Origin: Jiangella asiatica
GTDB lineage: Bacteria > Actinomycetota > Actinomycetes > Jiangellales > Jiangellaceae
Length of the DNA: 64,000 nucleotides
Assembly (NCBI RefSeq): GCF_004349065.1
Contig: NZ_SMKZ01000011.1
Location: forward strand, 1-64,000
Reading direction: 5' to 3'
A program made the translations under genes and the position numbers. The notes beneath the pieces were generated by a model that did no database searches, was not told the origin of the DNA, and saw only the letters and a list, made by a program, of their open reading frames with translations. Positions 1 through 6,997 of this stretch are shown one piece after another; within the stretch, counting starts at the first letter, position 1; each line of letters begins with the position of its first letter.

Positions 1-281
1 GCCCCAGCAGAACGCCGCACCGTCCGTGGACACCCCGCAGGTGTGGTTGGCAGCGGCCGTGAGCGTGGACCAGCCCCCCACCCCCGCCGGGGTCACCACC
101 GGCGACGGCGACACCTGATTTTCCGTCACCCCTGGGCCGTTGCCCAGCTGACCGAAGTCGTCCTCGCCCCAGCAGAATGCCGCACCGTCTGTGGACACCC
201 CGCACGCATGAAACTGACCGGCCGTGAGCGTGGACCAGCCCTCCACCCCCGCCGGGGTCACCACCGGCCGCGGCGACACCC
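1..281 (-). repeat. near-identical ~167-bp tandem repeat encoding RCC1 blades
   Basis: Bases 1-113 and 168-281 are nearly the same sequence with a few substitutions and one divergent patch (about 40-52 against 207-219). The period of about 167 bp corresponds to one RCC1 blade (55-56 codons). The likeness at DNA level points to recent duplication or gene conversion between blades. The array continues beyond the left edge. Confidence 0.75.
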
Positions 282-561
282 GCCTGGCCCCTGTCTCGCC
301 GCCGTCACCCAGCTCACCGCTCGACCCGGTTCCCCAGCAGAACGCCGCGCTCTCGGCGCTGATCCCGCACGAGAACCCGGTTCCAACTGAGACCATCGCC
401 CACGACTGTCGCTGCGCGGCGTCCGCCGGGAGCGAAGTTCCACTGATGACAGCACCCGTCATCCCGGCCACGAGCAACCCGGCCATCATCAGCCGGACAG
501 CCCTGCCGAACCGACCACCACCGTTGCCCCCGCCGGCACCGGCCAACCTACGCCCAACCAT
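1..561 (-). CDS. RCC1-repeat secreted protein, 5' part (C-terminus outside window)
   Basis: Only the first 187 codons are inside the window; the frame stays open to base 1. The ATG at 559-561 is preceded in frame by a stop at 574-576, so the N-terminus is secure. A basic start is followed by a hydrophobic stretch (MMAGLLVAGMTGAVIS) and an alanine-rich cleavage region (SLPADAAQ), a signal peptide. The mature part is made of units ending in G-x-S-x-x-x-AAFCWG and containing GELGDG or GQLGNG, the hallmark of RCC1/BNR beta-propeller blades, here of the bacterial secreted type with a Cys pair per blade. Such proteins are extracellular; their ligands are mostly unknown. No substrate can be assigned. 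A hairpin at 617-659 separates it from the LPXTG gene upstream. Confidence 0.8.
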   Translation of the reverse strand, partial: MVGRRLAGAGGGNGGGRFGRAVRLMMAGLLVAGMTGAVISGTSLPADAAQRQSWAMVSVGTGFSCGISAESAAFCWGTGSSGELGDGGETGARRVSPRPVVTPAGVEGWSTLTAGQFHACGVSTDGAAFCWGEDDFGQLGNGPGVTENQVSPSPVVTPAGVGGWSTLTAAANHTCGVSTDGAAFCWG

Positions 562-616
562 CGCACTTGTCCCATCTCACCGGCCGCACCCGGACCGTTG
601 TGTTGTCATACGCCAT

Positions 617-659
617 CGCGGCGGGCGTGGCCGACACCCACCCGGCCACGCCCGCCGCG
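617..659 (-). terminator. strong GC hairpin between the LPXTG gene and the RCC1 gene
   Basis: Bases 617-633 and 643-659 are perfectly complementary (17 bp) around a 9-base loop. The hairpin begins 6 bases after the stop of the LPXTG gene (665) and lies ahead of the RCC1 start (561). There is no T-tract, which is common for actinobacterial intrinsic terminators. Function is inferred from position and stem strength. Confidence 0.65.
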
Positions 660-664
660 TCACA

Positions 665-3262
665 TCAGACCGATTCACCCGAGCCCAGCAACCAACGACG
701 CCTGAAGACCCAGGCAAGGCTGCCGAGCATGAGTAGCGCGACCATCAGCACGACCGTGCCGCCGACGCCGGCGCCGGTGTCGGGCAGCTCGCCGTCACCG
801 TCGTCCGTGCCGCCCTCGGTGCCGCCGTCCTCGGCCCCGCCGTCCTCGGCCCCGCCGTCCTCGGTCCCGCCGTCGTCGGTCCCGCCGTCGGTGCCGTCCT
901 CGTCACCATCGTCGGTGCCGTCCTCGTCACCGTCGTCGGAGGCCGGTATCACCGCGTGGTCCTCGACCTCACCGCCGGCCGCGGACCCGGTGGGCAGCAC
1001 GTCAGCCTCCTCGACCTCGCCGGCGAACAGGCGGAACCGGGCGTACGAGTCCGACGCCAGCTCCCCTGTGCCGTCCCAGGCCAGCTCGTACGTCGCGGTG
1101 CCGGACTCCGCCGGCACGGCAGCGGTACGCAGCTCGTCCGAGCCGAAGGTGCCGTCGCCGTCGAGATCGACCCAACCGGCCAGGGTCGCCGGTTCGGTCG
1201 TGGTGTTCGTCACCGTGACCGGGACGCTGGTGCTGCTGCGAGCAGCGGAGCTGAGCTCGATCGGTCCGGCCACGGCGTCCTCGTCGGCGTCACCGCGTGC
1301 GTCGTCGTTGGCACCATCCAGAGCTGCCGGGTCGTCGGCCGCATCAGTCTCCGCGTCCCAGATCGAGCCGAGGGTCAGCCCGTCGAGCTGGGAATGCCGG
1401 GCTCCGTCGGAGGCCACCGTCGTTCCGTACGAGTCCGGCGCGTCGCCGAAGTCGACCGGCAACCCGGACTCGGCGCACCGCGCGCCGTCGTTGGTCGAGA
1501 CCTCACCCGGGCCGTGAGCGAAGAACTCCGCCGTACCGCCGCTGAGGTCGAGTCGCCAGATCTCGCCGGTGCTGTTGTGCGAGGCGTAGGCGAAGCCGTC
1601 GGCGTCGGCATAGATGGCGCCTACCGAGTCGCCGGTCAACGGCCCGTCGCCGTCGTCGAGCTGACCGAGCTCCGCGGTCACCGCGAGGGTGTGCTGCGTG
1701 GTGTCGAACCGCATGAGCGCCCACTCGGTCGCCTCGTCGGTGCCGTGACCCAGCGTGTAGAGGTTGCCGTCACCGACGTCGATCGCCCAGTCCGAGCCGG
1801 GCAACCACCCCTCCGGGTGGTCGACGACACCGTCGTCGACCACCGTGAAGTAGGTGTCGGAGTCCGGATTCAGGTCGATCTCGACCCATGAGCTGGACGT
1901 CTCTCCGCGCAGCATCCCCCAGTAGTGACCGTCATCGGTGAACTCCCCGACGATCACCTGGTTCGAGGTGTTCCACGTCTCCGGCCACCCGTCGGGGAGC
2001 CCGAGCAGTTCGACCGAGAAGTCCGCGCCCACGCGGCCGAACTCCCATCCGTCGCCGTCACCGACGCGGAACGAGCCGTAGAGGTAGTCGTCCAGAGGGT
2101 TGTAGCCGAACCCGTTCGTACGCTCGGGCCAGAAGTCCTCGGCCACCTCCTGTGACTCGCCCGTCACCAGGTCGACGGAGGAGACGCGTGCCGGAGATCC
2201 CTGGAACAGGTAGCCGGGCGCTCCGGGACCGCAGGCGAACGGCTGCGCCGGCTCCTCGGGCTCGGGCGTGGTGCAGCGCGCGCCGTCGGTGTTGGTGACG
2301 TCGCCGGCGGCACGGCCGTGGAACACGGCCTCGCCGCTGGCCATGTCGACCCGCCAGATCTGGCCGGTCGCGCTGTGCGCGGCGTAGATGTAGCCGTCGG
2401 CGTCGGAGTACATCGCGCCGAACAGCGTGGTGTTGGTTCCGCCCGAGAGAGGACCGTTCTCACCCACCAACTGGCCGATCTCGGCCGCCACCGACATCGT
2501 GTGCGCGGCCGGGTCGAAGGCAAGCAGGCCCCACTCGGTGTGCTCGTCGGTGCGATTCGCGACCATGTAGAACTTGCCGTCGTCGACGTTGTACGCCCAG
2601 TCCGCGCCAGGGTCCCAGCCGTCCGGGACATCGAAGTCGCCCGAACTGGCCACGGACATGTGGTCCGGCGAGGCGGGGTCCAGGTCCACCTCGGCCCACG
2701 ACGCCCCGGAGTCCAGCCGCAGCATCGCCCAGTAGTGCCCGTCCGGGGTGAAGTCGGCGACCACCCGGTCGAACGACTCGTCCCACGGTTCGCCCGGGCC
2801 TTCGGCCCAGCCCTCGGGCAGGCCAAGCAGCTCGACGGAGAAGTCCGAGCCCACGCGGCCGAACTCCCAGGACCCGTCCTCGTCGGTGTCGAACGAACCG
2901 TAGATGTAGTTGTCGACCGGGTTGTAGCCGAGCGCGTTGGTGCGGTGTTCCCAGATGTCTTCGGCGACGACCTCGGACTCGCCAGTGGCGACGTCGACCG
3001 CCCGTACATCCGCGGGACGCCGCTCGAACACATAACCGTCCGCCGCCGCGCTGCAGATGAATGCCGGCTGGCCTGCAGCGGTCAGATTCTCTGATAAGTC
3101 AAGTGTTTCCGGAGCGGCAGCCGCTCCGGCGACCGGTGCCATCAGCCCTGCGGTGAGCGTACCGATGGCTAAGACAGCGGATGTTACAGCAGGCCGTGCC
3201 CTCCTGGTCGGCCGCCGGCGCACGGAGAGCCGACGGCGTGGACGTCGCGCCATATCGGACAT
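665..3262 (-). CDS. LPXTG-anchored surface protein with two beta-propeller-like repeats and a GEVED-like domain
   Basis: 865 aa. A highly basic, arginine-rich N-terminus and hydrophobic segment (residues ~1-50) form the export signal. Two related ~270-residue halves follow (about 66-335 and 340-605), each with repeated G-Y-N-P-x-D-x-Y-x-Y-G-S and WAMLRL/WGMLRG-type motifs, like the DUF6923 beta-propeller-like family. Next come the FGDAPDSYGT motif (~604) and a GEVED-type domain ending GGEVEDHAVIP, then a low-complexity Asp/Gly/Glu/Thr linker. LPDTG lies at 826-830, followed by a membrane segment and an RRR tail: a sortase signal. The start ATG has GGAG 7 nt upstream. It is presumably attached to peptidoglycan; a role in adhesion or glycan capture is a guess. 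A palindrome like those of the fucosidase operon lies just before the ribosome site. Confidence 0.85.
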   Translation of the reverse strand: MSDMARRPRRRLSVRRRPTRRARPAVTSAVLAIGTLTAGLMAPVAGAAAAPETLDLSENLTAAGQPAFICSAAADGYVFERRPADVRAVDVATGESEVVAEDIWEHRTNALGYNPVDNYIYGSFDTDEDGSWEFGRVGSDFSVELLGLPEGWAEGPGEPWDESFDRVVADFTPDGHYWAMLRLDSGASWAEVDLDPASPDHMSVASSGDFDVPDGWDPGADWAYNVDDGKFYMVANRTDEHTEWGLLAFDPAAHTMSVAAEIGQLVGENGPLSGGTNTTLFGAMYSDADGYIYAAHSATGQIWRVDMASGEAVFHGRAAGDVTNTDGARCTTPEPEEPAQPFACGPGAPGYLFQGSPARVSSVDLVTGESQEVAEDFWPERTNGFGYNPLDDYLYGSFRVGDGDGWEFGRVGADFSVELLGLPDGWPETWNTSNQVIVGEFTDDGHYWGMLRGETSSSWVEIDLNPDSDTYFTVVDDGVVDHPEGWLPGSDWAIDVGDGNLYTLGHGTDEATEWALMRFDTTQHTLAVTAELGQLDDGDGPLTGDSVGAIYADADGFAYASHNSTGEIWRLDLSGGTAEFFAHGPGEVSTNDGARCAESGLPVDFGDAPDSYGTTVASDGARHSQLDGLTLGSIWDAETDAADDPAALDGANDDARGDADEDAVAGPIELSSAARSSTSVPVTVTNTTTEPATLAGWVDLDGDGTFGSDELRTAAVPAESGTATYELAWDGTGELASDSYARFRLFAGEVEEADVLPTGSAAGGEVEDHAVIPASDDGDEDGTDDGDEDGTDGGTDDGGTEDGGAEDGGAEDGGTEGGTDDGDGELPDTGAGVGGTVVLMVALLMLGSLAWVFRRRWLLGSGESV
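795..945. repeat. low-complexity tandem repeats coding the Asp/Gly-rich stalk
   Basis: Short reiterated units (for example tcggccccgccgtcc in tandem and gtgccgtcctcgtcacc blocks) encode repeated DGDEDGTD, GGTDD and EDGGA peptides between the GEVED-like domain and the LPDTG anchor. Such stretches act as flexible wall-spanning stalks and tend to vary in length by replication slippage. Confidence 0.7.
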
Positions 3263-3270
3263 TAGGAAGC

Positions 3271-3287
3271 TCCAAATAGGATTTGAT
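3271..3287. promoter_or_regulatory. candidate operator: CAAAT-AGG-ATTTG palindrome upstream of the LPXTG gene
   Basis: The 13 bases CAAATAGGATTTG (3273-3285) are identical to the core of the palindrome at 37290-37306 in the control region of the fucosidase operon. The site lies between a TATAAA -10-like box (minus strand, 3307-3302) and the GGAG ribosome site of the surface-protein gene, a position suited to repression. Operator function is inferred. Confidence 0.45.
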
Positions 3288-3507
3288 TAGCGTCGCCGGC
3301 GTTTATATCACACTTGAGCGACCGCTGGATGGCGCGTCGAGGGTGGCGCAAAGCTGTGATTCTCGGCGCCGAGGCCAACAGCGCGAGCTGGCGCCGAGAC
3401 TCACCTGCTCACCAAGCAGTCATGGTTGGGCTCACGCTCAGCAGCCCATGCCTGGTGACCGTCACGGGATCGACGAACACGGGCCACACGTCAATCGGTC
3501 ACGGTGA
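3288..3507. other. intergenic stretch without a recognised gene
   Basis: Between the surface-protein leader and the MazF-like remnant. It holds the probable surface-gene promoter near 3302-3307. The frame that later codes the MazF-like tail reads through 3421-3504 without recognisable family sequence and ends in a stop at 3505. No other coding or structural signal was seen. Confidence 0.5.
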
Positions 3508-3717
3508 ACCCGCACGTCCACGATCCGGGGCCTGTCCACCGAGGTAAGCGTCGATGGGCGTAACGGCCTTGATCGAGCGTCGGTGATCTCACTCGACAAC
3601 GTCGTCACGATCCCCGCACGCGGCCTGGGCCGTCTCGTGGGGTACCTCACCCCGGCGCAGGAACAGGCCATGGCAGCGGCGATCGTGGCCGCTTTCGATC
3701 TCGACATGCAGCAGTGA
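3508..3717 (+). pseudogene. decayed MazF/PemK-type toxin, C-terminal fragment
   Basis: From 3508 the frame reads TIRGLSTEVSVDGRNGLDRA, then SVISLDNVVTIP, LGRLVGYL and a helical AAIVAAFDLD tail before TGA at 3715-3717. These are the conserved second-half motifs of MazF/PemK mRNA-interferase toxins (TIRGLxTEV, GLDRxSVxxLDNxxTIP). The first half is missing: an in-frame stop lies at 3505-3507, the upstream frame shows no MazF N-terminus, and no antitoxin gene is seen. It is therefore a toxin-antitoxin relic. It ends 26 bp before the end of the convergent beta-helix gene. Confidence 0.7.
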
Positions 3718-3723
3718 ACCTCA

Positions 3724-3739
3724 CGGGCGATCTCGCCCG
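3724..3739 (-). terminator. small inverted repeat at the end of the 18-gene operon
   Basis: CGGGCGA (3724-3730) pairs with TCGCCCG (3733-3739). It lies 4 bases past the stop of the last operon gene and 6 bases past the MazF-remnant stop, so it could end transcription from either side. The loop is short and there is no T-tract, so confidence is low. Confidence 0.35.
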
Positions 3740-3743
3740 GCTG

Positions 3744-6700
3744 CTACGGAGCCAGCGCCAGCGCGAAGACGTGCATGCCGTGGCTGCCGGGCGCGCTGAT
3801 GGCCGGCAGCTCGACCGCCGTCACCTCCTTCGCCGGGTCGATCGGCACCGACTGGGCGTAGAGGCCAACCGGCCGGTCCTCGCGACCGACCCCGGCCCGG
3901 TTGATGTAGGGCATGACGACCACCGGATCGGGCTCCAGGTCCGGGTACGCCCAGTGCTGGAAGCGCAGGTCGAACGAGCTGCTGGTGCCGTCGCTGTAGT
4001 GGACCGTACCGGTACCCTCGTGCTCGCGCCCGTCAGAGGTGCCGAGAACCGCGAGCCGGCTGCCCGCACCCGCCATGGCGATGAGCTGACCGTTGGCCTG
4101 TACGTTGTCCGGCACTCCGGGCGGCACGTCCGGCCAGGTGAAGACGGCCTCGTCCACGATGACGGGTCCGCCCGGCACTATGCCCGCGTCGGCCAGCGCC
4201 TGGGCCGAGTAGCTACGGCCGTTCCGCCCCCACGACCCGGCGTCCGGGTTGGCGTCGTCGGTGATTCCGACGTTGTCGAAAGCGCCGGCCAGCGAGCCGT
4301 ACGCGACGTTGACCGGCACGCTGACCGCGGCGACGTCGGCGGGCACGCCGTCCGCGGTCCGAGCGGTCAGGCCGATGTCGACGACGGCGGGTCCGGGGCG
4401 CTCGCCGACCAGCCCGACCGTCATGGCGCGACTGCCACCTGCCGGTAGCGGGAACTCCGCCGACGACGGCTCCAACCGCACGCCGTCGGGCTCGCTGGCG
4501 CCCGACAGTCCGACGGTGAGCGGTGTGTCGACGTGACTGGTGATCCGCACGCTCAAGTCGGCCCGGCCGCCCGCGCCGATCACGACGTCAGCGGGCTCTG
4601 CCGTCAGAGTGACCGCCGGCAGGACCGACGTCGCCGCAATCGCCGCGGCTTCGCCCCAGTGCCGGTCGAGTGTGGTGTAGGAGACCCGGGCGAGCAGGTC
4701 GTACTCGCCCGCGGTGGTACCCAGCGGCACGTCGAAGCGCCACCGCAGAGTGCGGGTCTCCCCCGCCGCCAGTGGCCGGTGCCGGTTCGCCGCCGGCTCC
4801 ACCAGCTGACCGGTGACCTGGGTGAGGTTCACCTGGTCGTATGCGACGACCTCCACACCGAGGTCCCGCAACGGCCGGTCGCCGGGGTTCGTGACGGTGA
4901 CCGTGGCCATGCCGTCGCCGAGCTGGCGTAGCTCGACCGGCGCGACCGTCGAGGCCTCGGCGACCGTCACCGACCCTGGCCCTCCGGTGCCGCCGACGCT
5001 GTCGGTGTCCGGGTCCAGAGTCGGCAGGTCGAGATACGCGGGCTCCAGCCCAGCGGCACGGATGACGTCCTGGTTGCCCACGCCGTTGTCGACCAGGTCG
5101 TTGTTCAGCCCGCCGGTCGTGTGCAGCCGGATCGGCTCGTCGACGTTGTGCCACTCGTTGTTCGACACCAGCAGGTTGCTCGTGTGGTCGTCGGCGTAGA
5201 TGCCGCGGACCCTGGACTCGCCGGGCTGGGCGGGGTTCTCGTTGACGTTCGTGATGTAGTTCCCGTCGATGGTCGACCGCGGGACGGGGTTCGGCCCGGA
5301 CAGGTCGTAGTAGTAGTTGTTCTTGCTGTGGATCGCGCCGCAGTCCGCGGAGATCGTGCAGCTCGCGTCGATGCGGTTGCCGGTGATCTGCACGTTCCGC
5401 AGCGACAGCACGTCGTCGCCGATGTTGAAGACCGAACCGACGTTGATGGCGATGTTCTTGACGTCGCGGATGAGGTTGTTGGACACGGTGAGGCCGTTCG
5501 GGAACGTCGCGGTCACCGCGCTGTCGGTGGCGTAGTCCTCCCCCATGTGGGCGAAGTAGTTGTTGGAGACGGTCTCGTTCCGGTTCTCCTGGTCCGGCTC
5601 GGCAATCGGGTCGTGCTGAGAGCCGATGAAGACCGCGGTGTCGGCGACGTGGGTGAACATGTTGCCGACGATCTCGTCGTCGTGCGTGGCCGGGCCGAAG
5701 ACGATGCCGTTCGCGCCGAGGAAGCGGAAGGCGTTGCGGCGGAAGCTGATGTGCGAGGCGTTTCGCACGTTCACCGCGCCCGGGTTGACGTACCACACCG
5801 GGAATCCGTCCGCGTAGCCCAGCGGCTCGTGCTCCAGGTGAAAGCCGCCCTGGCGCTGCAGGTTGCCCTGCTGGTCCGGCAGCAACCAGGTGCTGTGCGC
5901 GAACTGCAGCCCGTAGAACTGCAGGTGCGACGCGCCGTCGATGTCGAGCAGCTGCTCGGTGACAGGAGCGACCACGCCGAGCGTGTTCGGGTTGGCGCCG
6001 TCCGGCGGCTTGAGGTAGACGGTGTCGGCCGTGGTGTCCAGGTACCACTCGCCGGCCTGGTCGAGGAACTCGCGGGCGTTCTCGAAGTAGACCGGCGACA
6101 CCGAGCCCCGCCGTGTCGTGGTGGTCGCGACCGGTATCTCCCCGCCCGTGGCACCGGTGGAACCTTCCGGCTGCCGCGCCACCACCCAGCGGTTGCCCGT
6201 GTCGTCCGCCGAGGTCGACTCGATCCGGTAACGCCACTGCCTCCAGGCGAAGTGCACGATCACCTGGGCTCGTTCCAGCTGCTGGAGATCCCAGTCGGCC
6301 AGCGTGTCGGCCGGGACCCGCACCTGGGTGGTGTTGGTGCCCTCGAGCGTGAACGGCTGCCCCTGGACGAAGCTGCCCAGGTTCGGAGTGCGGGCGCGGG
6401 TGAACCGCTGCCCGGTCGCATACAGCTGGAGGAAGTTCAGTCCGCCCGCGTCGGCGCTCCAGACGCCGTCGGGCCCCGGCGTCCAGCCGGTGATCGGTGT
6501 GCCGCCGCTCAGCACGGGCGACTCACCCGGATAGTTCCGCCATACGACACTGTGCTCACTCGTACCGGAGTCCCGTGCGTCGAACGTCAACGGCTCGGCG
6601 ATGCGATAGGTGCCGCCGTGCAGGTACACGATGACGTCGCGCCCGGCGCCGGCATCGGCTGCGGTGTGGCGGCGTTGCTCCTGCTGCGCCCGTTCCAGAG

Positions 6701-6926
6701 AGCACGGCAGGGATCCGCTGCAGTCGGCGCCGTCCACCAGGTTGGGTGTGACGTACAACTCTACCGGCTCGGACTCGCCGACGCCCCGGGCGGCGGTCGC
6801 TGGATCGGCGCCACCTCCCGCGACGACGGCCGCACCGGCTGTGGTCACGGCCGCGACCGCAAGCGCCGACCGCCGGAGCAGGTTCATTCGGCCGCGCCGA
6901 GGTGATCGGCAGAACATCGAGTGCAT
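3744..6926 (-). CDS. secreted right-handed beta-helix protein, GH141-like, with NEW3-type and C-terminal domains
   Basis: 1060 aa from the ATG at 6926 (AAGAAGG 8 nt upstream; another ATG 6 nt earlier is possible). The frame is open further upstream, but that part lacks family sequence and would overlap the fucosidase gene. A signal peptide with twin arginines (NLLRRSALAVAAV) is followed by ELYVTP, VYLHGGTYRI, DARDSGTSEHSV and NYPGESPVLSGG, the N-terminal signature of GH141-type beta-helix enzymes (known activities: alpha-L-fucosidase on rhamnogalacturonan II, and xylanase). Parallel beta-helix coils (NASHISFRRNAF, GIVFG, DTAVFIGSQ) follow, then a NEW3/CARDB-like beta-sandwich and a C-terminal jelly-roll-like domain ending HVFALALAP. 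It is the last gene of the operon, 71 nt after a fucosidase. Catalytic residues were not assigned; the enzymatic role is inferred from family and neighbours. Confidence 0.75.
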   Translation of the reverse strand: MHSMFCRSPRRGRMNLLRRSALAVAAVTTAGAAVVAGGGADPATAARGVGESEPVELYVTPNLVDGADCSGSLPCSLERAQQEQRRHTAADAGAGRDVIVYLHGGTYRIAEPLTFDARDSGTSEHSVVWRNYPGESPVLSGGTPITGWTPGPDGVWSADAGGLNFLQLYATGQRFTRARTPNLGSFVQGQPFTLEGTNTTQVRVPADTLADWDLQQLERAQVIVHFAWRQWRYRIESTSADDTGNRWVVARQPEGSTGATGGEIPVATTTTRRGSVSPVYFENAREFLDQAGEWYLDTTADTVYLKPPDGANPNTLGVVAPVTEQLLDIDGASHLQFYGLQFAHSTWLLPDQQGNLQRQGGFHLEHEPLGYADGFPVWYVNPGAVNVRNASHISFRRNAFRFLGANGIVFGPATHDDEIVGNMFTHVADTAVFIGSQHDPIAEPDQENRNETVSNNYFAHMGEDYATDSAVTATFPNGLTVSNNLIRDVKNIAINVGSVFNIGDDVLSLRNVQITGNRIDASCTISADCGAIHSKNNYYYDLSGPNPVPRSTIDGNYITNVNENPAQPGESRVRGIYADDHTSNLLVSNNEWHNVDEPIRLHTTGGLNNDLVDNGVGNQDVIRAAGLEPAYLDLPTLDPDTDSVGGTGGPGSVTVAEASTVAPVELRQLGDGMATVTVTNPGDRPLRDLGVEVVAYDQVNLTQVTGQLVEPAANRHRPLAAGETRTLRWRFDVPLGTTAGEYDLLARVSYTTLDRHWGEAAAIAATSVLPAVTLTAEPADVVIGAGGRADLSVRITSHVDTPLTVGLSGASEPDGVRLEPSSAEFPLPAGGSRAMTVGLVGERPGPAVVDIGLTARTADGVPADVAAVSVPVNVAYGSLAGAFDNVGITDDANPDAGSWGRNGRSYSAQALADAGIVPGGPVIVDEAVFTWPDVPPGVPDNVQANGQLIAMAGAGSRLAVLGTSDGREHEGTGTVHYSDGTSSSFDLRFQHWAYPDLEPDPVVVMPYINRAGVGREDRPVGLYAQSVPIDPAKEVTAVELPAISAPGSHGMHVFALALAP

Positions 6927-6997
6927 GGTCATGCCCTTCTTGACGTGTTCAGTGGCTGGCGGACCGGATCGATCTGCGGCGGATGGATGCCCGGCGG

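Noticed and set aside
4588-6237. Long arginine- and histidine-rich open frames opposite or inside the large operon genes (also 5121-6905, 13718-16513, 19664-21844, 25062-28598).
   Set aside because: They are products of high GC third positions in the real genes; no family motifs, signal peptides or ribosome sites.
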